Of a stretch of 16,744 nt of DNA, positions 10,977 through 16,407 are shown piece after piece. Source of the DNA: Rodentolepis nana. Taxonomy: Eukaryota > Platyhelminthes > Cestoda > Cyclophyllidea > Hymenolepididae. Each line of letters begins with the position of its first letter. The stretch's first letter is position 1. A program made the translations under genes and the position numbers. The stretch lies in NCBI GenBank assembly GCA_900617975.1, contig UZAE01013411.1, forward strand, positions 6,002 through 22,745, in the 5' to 3' direction. The notes beneath the pieces were generated by a model. The model saw only the letters and a list, made by a program, of their open reading frames with translations. It searched no databases and was not told where the DNA came from.

Positions 10977-13900
10977 CACAAGCACTCATGTGATTCATAT
11001 GCATTATAATTATTGCAACTGCTCACAAATGCTAGTTTTGCCGAGGCGCTCGCTACCAGCTATTCTCACGAGCGCTCGCCGAAGACCCGGGTTTTTTAAT
11101 TTTACCTACTGACTTCATTTTTATTGGCCGAAATTGTAGTAGGAGTATATGATTTATGTTTTTGAAATGAATTATTGAATTGCAATCGGTCGGCATGAAT
11201 TTTTAAAAATTTCCCTCAAATTTAAGTAAATTTACTTGTATGTTTCATAGTTGGCAGAACATTTACGGATTTTAACATTTCACGTAATTTTTTCTTTAAG
11301 GATAAAATGAGTTGATTCAAAGTGCTGAATATACCAAGGGAGTTGGTGGGAGGGAGGAATATTTAATTTACTACATCTAATTACCTCAATAATTTCATCT
11401 TCTTCTTTAAGGTCAGTTTGTTTGGCGATCACACCGTCCTCCTTTAAGCCGACGATACGATGTCTGAAGTCCAACTGATCGCCCTTCATATCAACGCTTG
11501 CCACCGTTTCAACAGATATTCCAAGAGGTGTGTTCTCCGCTGGAAGTTGGTATTCCCCTATCTATATTTTTTAAAAGATACAAACGCTAAACAGAATGTT
11601 CAAACAACGTTACCTTATAATGTAATTAGTTACCGCTCTATAGATCAGCTTTTTTATTGCTTAACTCCGTTTAAACTAAAAAAGGGAGGGGGTGGGGGGG
11701 GAGGGGTTGCCACGTTCACTATGGATTTATTTCAGAAAAAACAGCAATTAATGTGAAAATTTTGTTTAAATATTCATCGTTAAATAATCAAGATTCTGAT
11801 TGATTTAGTTGAAATTTAATTTAATTTTCAATTTGTTTGAAATATTTGACGCGAAATTATTACCTACCACACTGCTCTAAGCTGCCTAACTACGTAAGAA
11901 CATCTTCTGCCTTATCAGCCATAATGAGGTGATAGGATCCACTCTCTTCTTGAATAGTAAAAAAATACGAACTTTTAATGCACTGAATATTGCTGAAAAG
12001 CGTTTTCTACAAACCAGAAGGAAAATGGCCAAATTTGGGTTTCGTAAAGTGAATTACTAATTTAGTACTTCATTCAAAGCTCAAATTCAAAAATGTAATA
12101 AAGTGTGCAACTTTCAAATGACTCTCCCAATTTAAACTTATAGTCTTAATTTATTTTATTGGGTGTAATAATTATTAAAAAATTCCAATCTTTTAGGAGA
12201 TAGACGAAGTGAAATACCCTTTATTTCTCAAATACAAATTTTGAGAAAATTATTATTATTTTCATGTCTACATTCTTATGTGCAAGCCGTTTTCGTGTGT
12301 GGTCTACAAATTCCTGCGACAAATGGATGTCTAGACACGCAATTTTCAACCTGATAAAAATTCTATTGAGTTAAATCACTCAATGTACTTTATATCTTAT
12401 TATGTAAGGGGTGTGCGATAGACTTACCTCCACGTGGTGCAACCTGACCAACACATTCTCATACGGCCAAAAAAGTCTATTGATCGGCAGTTGACTTCTG
12501 ACTTCAAACTACTATGGCCCGACTGTTTGTCATATTCGACCCCTTCCAAAGTACTTATATTGCCTTTTCTCTGCCATTGTGTCTGTCTGTCCCTTTTACA
12601 TTTGTGAGTCACTCTTCTTTTCCCTCTCCCCACTTTTTGTCACTTTGGTGTTCCTCCTCCTCACTGTGTAGCCCCGAAGTCAGCTAAAGGGCTAATGATA
12701 ACGATCAAAACGCCTGCCATTTGATATAAATAAATATCTTATTATGTCAGTAGTAGAAGCGTCCTCTTCTCCTCCATCCCTCTCCTTCCCTCCTTCCTCA
12801 CCCCCAATAAAACAATATTGATTTTCCATATGTGTGTAGTGGTCATGACGAGTGTAATCGATTGATTTTAGCCCAAAACTACGATGTTATGTTAGCCATA
12901 AACACCATTCGGAGTACAATATTAGCGTCATCTGATAGGAAGTTCACATTCTCAAAAAGGTGGCGGTTCAATATAAGATATAATTAAATTTACTATTATT
13001 TCACTGTCGTCGTCCAGTGTGTTCCTCCAGTGATTAATTAGAAGTCTGCGTTTTTCGTCGCTTAGAATTGGATTTGAGGAGATCTTTTCTGAAATGATGA
13101 TGGTGTCAATAAGAGTATAATTATAATAAAATCACTAAGAGAAGGCAAATGTATGCACAATTAGATTACCAGATTTGAAACTTGCGCTCTGTGCAGGATA
13201 TGCAAGATAGTCTCCGTTTGATTTCGATGACTGCAAAGGTTCATAGTCGTCATCGATATCTTTATGTAAAAATATTAAACCATTTTCAATATATTTAGAA
13301 ATAAGTGGGAAAAAGATAACACTAGTTTATAATTATATATATATTTTTATTTATTTATTTAAAATTTCCTTTAAAAATTATTCATTATTTAATTTTTTGT
13401 GTACTAACTGATATTTTTATTCCAAACTTTCCAATTTGTTCATTCTATATTTAAATCAAGGGGTGTGCGATAGACTTACCTCCACGTGGTGCACCCTGGG
13501 CAACGTATACTCATACGGCAAAAAAGTCTATTACCTGGCAGCTGACTTCTGATTTCAAGCTACCATGACTCCGCTGTATGTCATATTTGACTACTTTCAC
13601 AGTACTCACCTCACCCTTTTTCTACCTTTTCTACCCTCGTCTTTGAAACACTCTTCTGTCCCACCCCCTCTCTCGACTTTTTCACTTTGATGTTCCTTCC
13701 CCTCTGTGAAGCCTGAAGTCAACTAAAGGGCTGATGATAACTATCAAAACGCTTGCCATTTGATATAAATAAATATTTAAATCAATCGTTTTACATACCG
13801 GAGTTTATATATGAGTTTTCCATTTCATCCATTTGCTGGTTTTGAACTCCTAAACCCAAATATGATACGTGATGTATTGATTTTTCCTTTTATCTCATTA

Positions 13901-16005
13901 ACTCAAAACAATTAATAAATACAATTTTAAACAAAGATTGTGCTGCTGGTTGCAAGAATCTATCTTTAAATTAATGTTTTTAACGAACCCGGTTTGGAGA
14001 AAATATGTTCTACAGTTTCCGCGAGTTCAGCGTCTGTTTTTCCTAAATAATGAAAGTTGCCACTTATCTGCCATTTTTTTGGTCAAAGTAAAATAAATTA
14101 CAAAGCACTTCCATGTCAAAATATCGATATCAGAGAGTTATTTGTTATTTCAAAATGATAAATAAAATTGCACACATTTCTATTCATTTGCAATTCTGTT
14201 TTTACCCTTCTGTTTGAACCTCATTAGGTTTCAGAACGAAATTATTAATTTAAAACCTTTAGAATTAATAGCAAATATAGTTTAATCGATTTTCCATTAG
14301 GTTTTCTACTCCGAAAAATTTATGCATTTTCTCTCTAACTTTTCCTCCTCCAAGACCGATTGGAGAGGCATTTCCAGACGTGTTCGTTTTCATCTATCTT
14401 CCTCTGCCCTTTAAGGGGTGTGCGATAGACTTACCTCCACGTGGTGCACCCTGGGCAACGTATACTCATACGGCAAAAAAGTCTATTAATCGGCAGTTGG
14501 CTTCTCACTTCAAACAACCATCACCCCCACTGTATGTCATATTTGATCCCTACCACTACTAATCTTACCCTTTCTGAGCCTTTGTGTCTGTTTCTTTTAC
14601 ATCTTTGAAACACCCTTCTATTCCCCCTCATGAATTCTTCTCACTTTGATGTTCCTCCTCCCCTCTGTGAAGCTCGAAGTCAACCAAAGGGCTAATGATA
14701 ACTATCAAAACGCCTGCCATTTGTTATAAGTAAATCCTCTGCCTTTAAGCGATGATAATTAAGCAAAGAACATGATCTTCCAGACCTTTGAATGCTCAAC
14801 TAACCCGAGATCGGCGCCCATAGGCCCGCAAATAGCTACAGCCAACTCAACCGCGTTTTCCAAATTTATGAAAGGTGAAAATGATTATTGTGAATTCCAC
14901 TTAAAATTTAAATTAGACCACGAAGTCAAGGAAACAAATAGATCAGTAGTAATTTAATTGGTTTTGAAAAAGTACATAATTTTCCATACCTTCTGAGTCA
15001 CTTGATTTCGTGGGCTCTGGAGTGACCAGCATCTTCGATATTGTATCTATTTAAAAGATGGGAATATTTTTGGCATCTAAATGGCATAAAATCTCGTTTT
15101 TACAGAAAATCCAAAGTTATAATAATACACTTCCCTATGCTAGCATTTATCGCTTAACTTGTTTCTACATAAACGTAGTGGTCAAATCAAAAGTAAGCCT
15201 AGTATTCTTCTATCACCAAGTTCAAAAATGGTGCACTTTAAAGCAAATAGTTTTAAAAAAATCGCTACAGATGACATCAATCATAATGATGAAAGCTTCA
15301 GAAAAAATCCAGAGGTTTGTGGAAATTAACTCAAATTGTCAAATGTGTTTTACCTTCTTCATCAGCTTTGCTAATGACCTTTGTGTCAAATGGCTCTTCT
15401 AAATTGAAAACAAAAAATGAAACATTTTATCTTCCAAATTTAGGATAAAATGTTTGAGGTTAAAATTTTAATTCACCAGATACAACTTCTTCAATAACCA
15501 CCCCACGTTCGATTCCATTGTTCCTTTGTGCTGTGTACGCAAAAATAAATAAACTTCCAGTATATTCGTATTGAAGTCTCAAATTTTTTTACAAATTTAG
15601 TACGAATTCATGTTGAAATATATTTTAATTAGGAAAGTATTAGTCAAATTTAATTCAGTTGTCAAAACTTTTCAGTACTATTGCCAGTACAGTTTTTTCA
15701 TTCATATGAAATAGTAACAAAGTACCATGAAAATTTAACTCATTCAATTAAAAGGATATTCGTTAAAAGCAGTTGAACTAGTAATTTAAATATATTTTTT
15801 TATTAAATTTAGAGATAGTTGAGAGTAGAGTTACCTTCACCGCCGACTTCATCAATGACTACACTTTCAGAGGCCTCACCTAGACAAAAATACGGTATCA
15901 AGAGTTCGTTTGCAGAAAAATGCATTTTTTTAAAAATAGCAAATAAGTTACCGGGAACAGCTTCTTCAATTACCACTCTGCGCTCAATTCCATTTGTTCC
16001 TCGTG
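1222..16005 (-). CDS. Multi-PDZ scaffold protein gene, C-terminal part, 14 exons (5' end outside window)
   Basis: Spliced minus-strand gene rebuilt by eye from exons with AG acceptors, GT donors and matching phases. The exons total 1511 nt and keep one open frame to a TAG at 1224-1222, giving about 502 visible residues. Residues 1-149 are an acidic linker encoded by micro-exons. Residues 178-272 form one PDZ domain (carboxylate-binding loop PLGI at 193-196). Residues 385-483 form a second PDZ domain (loop LIGI at 396-399), followed by a 19-residue tail. PDZ scaffolds bind C-terminal tails of membrane and polarity proteins and assemble signalling or junction complexes at the cell cortex. The segment before the first PDZ (RRLLINHWRNTLDDDSEII) resembles linkers of PATJ/MPDZ-type proteins, so that family is my best guess; INAD-like or another multi-PDZ scaffold is possible. 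No start codon or promoter is visible. All retroelements in its introns are antisense to it. Confidence 0.85.
1324..1362 (-). promoter_or_regulatory. C-rich tract abutting the terminal exon acceptor
   Basis: On the plus strand this is a chain of G-runs (GGGG, GGG, GGG, GGGGGG, GGG, GGGGGG); on the pre-mRNA it is C-rich and lies 12-50 nt upstream of the acceptor of exon 14. It probably serves as the polypyrimidine tract. The DNA strand could form a G-quadruplex. Confidence 0.5.
2338..2671 (+). mobile_element. Short non-autonomous non-LTR element, copy 1
   Basis: 334 bp. It begins GGGGTGTGCGATAGAC and ends in a TAAATAAATT-like tail. It is flanked by 14 bp target-site duplications, 2324-2337 and 2672-2685 (ATGAGCAGGTTTGA and ATGAGCAAGTTTGA, one mismatch). 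The 5' ribozyme fold is decayed: P3 and P4 carry mismatches, and the antisense donor is lost (ACTTTCCTCC). Confidence 0.9.
3026..3346 (+). mobile_element. Short non-autonomous non-LTR element, copy 2
   Basis: 321 bp. It begins exactly at GGGTGTGC after a 13 bp target-site duplication (3013-3025 and 3347-3359, ATATGCTTAAACC with one T/C difference). The ribozyme has a P2 mismatch (AAGGCTAT) and changes in P3, so it is probably inactive. Confidence 0.9.
3589..3817 (-). CDS. Exon 13 of PDZ scaffold, core of PDZ domain 2
   Basis: The acceptor is ACACCTTAG, the donor GTAAGT, and the length 229 nt. With the split glycine it reads GITLGSKDEANCGFVVTDI, then NGALYRT, then RFSIGDVITEIDGKSLREAT and GLYSAEGNV. 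These are the standard PDZ steps: binding loop, GFVV strand, N-G-A-L helix start, GDVITEIDGK turn and second helix. The insert LHSVPKYRDV between NGALYRT and FSIGD is unusually long for that loop. It ends in phase 2. Confidence 0.92.
3818..4664 (-). other. Intron between exons 12 and 13
   Basis: Begins GTAAGA and ends TTAG. It holds a C-run near 4099-4112 and a short (AC)n tract at 4255-4266. No retroelement or exon is seen. Confidence 0.8.
4665..4812 (-). CDS. Exon 12 of PDZ scaffold, linker and first strand of PDZ domain 2
   Basis: The acceptor is CTTGCCCAG and the donor GTAAGA. The start is phase 0 (the other two frames hit stops) and the end is phase 1. The reading is VVVQPRNGREMSG, a Ser/Asn-rich linker, then ADDSTEIVVSKIKGELI. 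The last part is PDZ strand 1 and the start of the binding loop; its DDSTEIVV parallels DDDSEII before the first PDZ. Confidence 0.88.
4813..5802 (-). other. Intron between exons 11 and 12
   Basis: Begins GTGAGC and ends CCCAG. It contains the C-rich (plus-strand G-rich) tract 4924-4968. It also contains a strong unused-looking donor, GTAAGTAAG, at 5589-5581. A phase-0 micro-exon of 24 nt ending at 5590 is conceivable, but its acceptor is poor. Confidence 0.75.
4924..4968 (-). promoter_or_regulatory. C-rich tract upstream of exon 12
   Basis: Plus-strand runs of 8, 4, 5, 4, 4 and 3 G separated by short spacers, about 110 nt upstream of the exon 12 acceptor. A G-quadruplex is possible on the template strand; a C-rich binding site is possible in the pre-mRNA. 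Confidence 0.4.
5803..6126 (-). CDS. Exon 11 of PDZ scaffold, end of PDZ domain 1 and linker
   Basis: Phase 0-0, 324 nt. The acceptor is TTTTGCAG and the donor GTGAGC. It begins VSGVVVMGKDSYYF, completing EIIE/VSG across a 5.26 kb intron, then reads RTFGYLICSRPLHP, the last PDZ strand. The remaining roughly 75 residues are a Ser/Glu-rich linker ending ESPRLESLPDM. The first eight bases form GTAAGTGG directly after the acceptor CAG, so the 3' splice site overlaps a donor-like sequence. Confidence 0.8.
6623..6972 (+). mobile_element. Short non-autonomous non-LTR element, copy 3
   Basis: About 350 bp with an expanded ATAATAT tail. Target-site duplications are near 6609-6622 and 6973-6985 (ATGTTTGAATC core). 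It begins GGTGCGCAATAGAC and so has lost one 5' G, which weakens P1. P2 and P4 are kept. Confidence 0.85.
7466..7537 (+). ncRNA. HDV-like ribozyme at the LINE 5' end
   Basis: P1 GGGUGC/GCAUCC with a G-U pair; compared with the short elements the U6-G31 wobble is a C6-G31 pair. P2 AUAGACUU/AAGUCUAU is kept. P3 is ACC/GGU around UCCAAUU. P4 is CGUA/UACG with a different loop (UCUUCG). The J1.1 region reads GGACAAC instead of GGGCAAC, so the tertiary core may be weakened. Confidence 0.75.
7627..8925 (+). pseudogene. LINE AP endonuclease and N-terminal reverse transcriptase remnant
   Basis: One frame runs throughout, broken by stops at 7912, 7921, 8347, 8623 and 8854. Endonuclease signs are LQILHWNAGGM (Asn codon at 7645), IMETN (Glu codon at 7729), VVVGDFNAH (Asp at 8026, Asn at 8032) and GSGHKPV (His at 8254). 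The domain nicks target DNA to prime reverse transcription. After about 8350 comes the linker to the reverse transcriptase (HYRVFWTKQLEELKRKRDAL). The catalytic palm with its Y/F-A-D-D motif is missing: the frame breaks off at the ambiguous base 8927. Several stop codons look like single-base decay. Confidence 0.88.
8931..9066 (+). pseudogene. LINE reverse transcriptase fragment after the deletion
   Basis: The sequence resumes in another frame with QLANW, a stop, then DNNGMVINTTKTAFQTF, the segment that normally follows the reverse transcriptase palm. A frameshift near the A-run at 9053-9060 returns to the frame of the long 3' part (EFTYLGMTFD). The missing middle is inferred from the family, not seen. 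Confidence 0.7.
9067..10521 (+). CDS. LINE reverse transcriptase C-terminus, RNase H and Cys/His motif
   Basis: The frame is open from 9067 (EFTYLGMTFDTNLTWKSHI) to TGA at 10519; the first ATG is 9085, and numbering starts there. RNase H removes RNA from RNA-DNA hybrids. Its acidic residues are all present: D219 (FTDGS), E254 (FEGEIEAI), D280 (ILSDSQST) and D334 (NELADTLAKKG), plus H324 (PGHCG). The C-terminal motif reads TCPLY, then THLIRCPAL. Related elements usually have CPLC, so one zinc ligand seems replaced by Tyr. This fragment is open only because decay has not yet reached it; without the reverse transcriptase core it cannot support transposition. Similar RNase H-bearing LINE proteins are common in arthropods. 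Confidence 0.88.
   Translation, partial: EFTYLGMTFDTNLTWKSHIAKIAERVSNRLNVLKRLAGSVWGCARSTLNTTYKMFIQPIMLYCCEPLITATEVTLKPLEKAHNQAPRLITGGIKSTTIDAMFLVTGSTKICSLIKEKALILYEKLLRIPMDKFFSTYENRPKHLKTQSGLMQKAIELKKELQIDDKPKSLSLPMNPLADTDVVCCTQLLDFFRKSNTPTEQMRSLALETINVNYPGDQCLQVFTDGSYIENQANVGAGVYSELFSFCTAAGHNRSVFEGEIEAIRIALSQLCCLNTKLTKAVILSDSQSTINSIGSSEQPKTDEINECRKLYQLLREKNKTVVLQWIPGHCGIKDNELADTLAKKGTTILQCMDWPMSFHTMKALIRREFQTSRCNELKARTKEKQWTVPLSDIPDWPRIEAVAELRLRTGHDCLEKHLHRLGVCTQPTCPLYNLQEEMEKTHLIRCPALKTTTESQRYWDARRQLMKCYLLTALYVPSTLGGS
10937..10976. repeat. Compound microsatellite (CT)10(AT)10
   Basis: Ten CT units at 10937-10956 followed by ten AT units at 10957-10976, in the large intron. Confidence 0.95.
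11385..11561 (-). CDS. Exon 10 of PDZ scaffold, core of PDZ domain 1
   Basis: Phase 0-0, 177 nt. It starts after ATATAG with IGEYQLPAENTPLGISVET and continues through FRHRIVGLKEDGVIAKQ to KEEDEIIE. These are the binding loop (PLGI), the G-x-A helix region (DGVIAKQ) and the strand before the usual V-N-G turn. A second acceptor (CTTCCAG at 11540) would give a shorter exon, but would lose the end of the first strand and break phase with exon 9. The donor is GTAATT. Confidence 0.85.
11684..11706 (-). promoter_or_regulatory. C-rich tract upstream of exon 10
   Basis: Plus-strand runs of 3, 5, 8 and 4 G, about 122 nt upstream of the exon 10 acceptor. Same type as the tracts near exons 12 and 14. 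Confidence 0.35.
12409..12733 (+). mobile_element. Short non-autonomous non-LTR element, copy 4
   Basis: 325 bp. Target-site duplications of 17 bp, 12392-12408 and 12734-12750, differ by one base; both end in AG, which places the element start at GGGTGTGC. The ribozyme core is damaged (CTGACCAAC instead of CTGGGCAAC, and a shortened P4). Confidence 0.92.
12994..13088 (-). CDS. Exon 9 of PDZ scaffold, linker and first strand of PDZ domain 1
   Basis: The acceptor is CATTTCAG and the donor GTAAAT (phase 0). It contains SNPILSDEKRRLL followed by INHWRNTLDDDSEII, the type of helical segment that precedes PDZ domains in PATJ/MPDZ-like proteins. An alternative donor GTGAAA at 13004 is possible. I prefer 12994 because it joins in phase with an acceptor at 11562 and completes the first PDZ strand. 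Confidence 0.75.
13170..13259 (-). CDS. Exon 8 of PDZ scaffold (90 nt, phase 1-1)
   Basis: The acceptor is TTTACATAAAG and the donor GTAATC. The reading starts IDDDYEPLQSSKSNGDYL and ends AQSASFKS: acidic, then Ser- and Tyr-rich, probably disordered. This is the last of the phase 1-1 linker exons. Confidence 0.75.
13460..13772 (+). mobile_element. Short non-autonomous non-LTR element, copy 5
   Basis: 313 bp. It is flanked by identical 13 bp duplications ATATTTAAATCAA (13447-13459 and 13773-13785), which suggests a fairly young insertion. Its 5' end carries a fully paired ribozyme fold. It lies between exon 8 and micro-exon 7, very close to the donor of the latter. Confidence 0.93.
13461..13532 (+). 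ncRNA. HDV-like self-cleaving ribozyme in short element copy 5
   Basis: Identical to the copy at 14416 across the 72 nt core except in the bases after P2, so all helices and the catalytic C are kept. One extra G (13460) precedes the expected cleavage site and does not belong to the target-site duplication. Confidence 0.85.
13799..13849 (-). CDS. Micro-exon 7 of PDZ scaffold (51 nt, phase 1-1)
   Basis: The acceptor is GGGTTTAG and the donor GTATGT. The codons read VQNQQMDEMENSYINS. A short retroelement (13460-13772 plus its target-site duplication) ends only about 8 nt beyond the donor hexamer, the closest of all insertions in the window to an exon. Confidence 0.7.
13989..14042 (-). CDS. Candidate micro-exon 6 of PDZ scaffold (54 nt, phase 1-1)
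   Basis: The acceptor is TTATTTAG and the donor GTTCGT, which is weak. The codons read KTDAELAETVEHIFSKP. The length (54 nt), phase 1-1 boundaries, acidic composition and locally higher GC match its neighbours. The donor is the reason for lower confidence. It may be a rarely used or lost cassette. Confidence 0.5.
14416..14487 (+). ncRNA. HDV-like self-cleaving ribozyme in short element copy 6
   Basis: Counting G14416 as 1: P1 is 1-6 with 31-36 (GGGUGU/GCACCC, with one G-U pair). P2 is 10-17 with 64-71 (AUAGACUU/AAGUCUAU). P3 is 18-20 with 28-30 (ACC/GGU) closing loop UCCACGU. P1.1 is C22, C23 with G38, G39. P4 is 44-48 with 53-57 (CGUAU/AUACG). The base C59 in GGCAAA sits where the catalytic C of the HDV ribozyme lies. 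The string CTGGGCAAC after P1 is the same as in the HDV ribozyme. Cleavage would be just before G1, the first base of the element. Confidence 0.85.
14416..14735 (+). mobile_element. Short non-autonomous non-LTR element, copy 6
   Basis: 320 bp. The duplications CCTCTGCCCTTTAAG (14401-14415) and CCTCTGCCTTTAAG (14736-14749) fix the 5' end at GGGTGTGC. The ribozyme fold is fully paired. The element consists of a 72 nt ribozyme, a pyrimidine-rich middle and a 3' part ending CTGCCATTTGTTATAAGTAA. Confidence 0.93.
14990..15046 (-). CDS. Micro-exon 5 of PDZ scaffold (57 nt, phase 1-1)
   Basis: The acceptor is TTAAATAG and the donor GTATGG. The codons read TISKMLVTPEPTKSSDSE, a Ser/Thr/Pro and acidic stretch that looks disordered and could be phosphorylated (TPEP, SSDSE). 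Phase 1-1. Confidence 0.7.
15354..15398 (-). CDS. Micro-exon 4 of PDZ scaffold (45 nt, phase 1-1)
   Basis: The acceptor is CAATTTAG and the donor GTAAAA. The codons read EPFDTKVISKADEE. It has the same size and phase as micro-exon 2 but only weak sequence similarity (about 4 of 14 residues), as expected of an older or faster-diverging duplicate. Confidence 0.7.
15420..15455. repeat. Perfect 12 bp inverted repeat in a micro-exon intron
   Basis: AAACATTTTATC (15420-15431) and GATAAAATGTTT (15444-15455) are perfect reverse complements with a 12 nt loop. The hairpin fills almost half of the 78 nt intron between micro-exons 3 and 4. Confidence 0.85.
15477..15530 (-). CDS. Micro-exon 3 of PDZ scaffold (54 nt, phase 1-1)
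   Basis: The acceptor is TACACAG and the donor GTGAAT. The codons read QRNNGIERGVVIEEVVS. It is a close copy of micro-exon 1 at both DNA and protein level. The following intron (15399-15476, 78 nt) holds a strong hairpin. Phase 1-1. Confidence 0.75.
15835..15879 (-). CDS. Micro-exon 2 of PDZ scaffold (45 nt, phase 1-1)
   Basis: The acceptor is TTTGTCTAG and the donor GTAACT. With the split glycine codon it reads GEASESVVIDEVGGE. It shares the V-V-I-(E/D)-E core with micro-exons 1 and 3. It has the same length and phase as the exon at 15354-15398 and is probably its duplication partner. Phase 1-1. Confidence 0.75.
15952..16005 (-). CDS. Micro-exon 1 of PDZ scaffold (54 nt, phase 1-1)
   Basis: The acceptor is TTTTCCAG and the donor GTAACT. 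The codons read RGTNGIERRVVIEEAVP. It is 11 of 17 residues identical to the micro-exon at 15477-15530, so the two are duplicates. Its 54 nt and phase 1-1 boundaries make it skippable without a frameshift. It lies in the acidic linker ahead of the PDZ domains. Confidence 0.75.
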
Positions 16006-16335
16006 CTGGAAAATAAATTGCAAAAAGAAGTTCAATATTTTTTTCGGAAATAAAATTAGGCGCAGTAGTCTGATTGGATATTGGGCTCAAATATTTATAA
16101 ATATTTAATTCTCTTGCTGTATTTAGCTACGGTGGGCAAGAAATATTTGCAAATTACTAAAACTTCCAACCCCAATTACGTATAAGATTTGGAAATTCTT
16201 CCAGACGCCTTGTTAGCACCAAAATTGTTAACTAACTTGCGTATTTTTACACTTTGACTTACACAGAATAGTCATTAAGGGCAAAGTTTTTTAGGGTTAG
16301 AGGGAAATGTGTGGAGCACTAAGTTTTCATGACAG
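16006..16335. other. Intronic stretch upstream of micro-exon 1
   Basis: AT-rich. A possible small open exon around 16180-16235 on the minus strand ends in a phase that does not fit the chain, so it is not called. Confidence 0.4.
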
Positions 16336-16407
16336 GGGTGTACGATAGACTTACCTCCACGTGGTGCACCCTGGGCAACGTATACTCATAAGGCAAAAAA
16401 GTCTCTA
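16336..16407 (+). ncRNA. Damaged HDV-like ribozyme in short element copy 7
   Basis: Same layout, but with an A at position 7 (GGGTGTA), a P2 mismatch (AGTCTCTA) and a P4 mismatch (ATAAGG). Probably weak or inactive. Confidence 0.6.

Larger units (their letters stand above)
6127..11384 (-). other. Large intron interrupting PDZ domain 1
   Basis: 5258 nt between exons 10 and 11. It holds the short element 6623-6972, the LINE 7465-10590 and a CT/AT microsatellite at 10937-10976. The stretches 6127-6622, 6986-7464 and 10591-11384 are otherwise AT-rich without recognisable genes. Retroelements account for about two thirds of its length. Confidence 0.75.
11562..12993 (-). other. Intron between exons 9 and 10
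   Basis: Contains the short element 12409-12733, a G/C-rich tract at 11684-11706 and a pyrimidine-rich patch at 12758-12807. Nothing else is recognised. Confidence 0.7.
14043..14989 (-). other. Intron between micro-exons 5 and 6 with one short retroelement
   Basis: Contains the element 14416-14735. A locally GC-richer patch (14800-14865) has open frames on both strands but no usable splice sites that I trust. It could hide an exon or be a remnant of another repeat. Confidence 0.5.

Noticed and set aside
11880..11950. Possible exon in the exon 9-10 intron
   Set aside because: All three frames hit stops before a usable donor.
12424..12633. Minus-strand 69-codon frame inside short element copy 4
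   Set aside because: Chance frame over the pyrimidine-rich middle; it ends at the antisense donor and has a stop upstream near 12663.
14335..14396. Minus-strand 54 nt frame starting ATG (MKTNTSGNASPIGLGGGK) next to a weak donor
   Set aside because: The sequence before it is purine-rich with no usable acceptor, and the phase does not fit the chain.
14380..14562. Plus-strand frames over the 5' part of short elements (also at 2324, 3041 and 16417)
   Set aside because: They are translations of the ribozyme and pyrimidine-rich segment; not conserved as protein between copies.
14772..14957. Plus-strand 61-codon frame in a GC-richer patch
   Set aside because: No recognisable domain; it has the length expected by chance and sits inside an intron of the opposite strand.
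15058..15402. Plus-strand 114-codon frame
   Set aside because: It overlaps micro-exon 4 in antisense, is low in complexity and has no domain.
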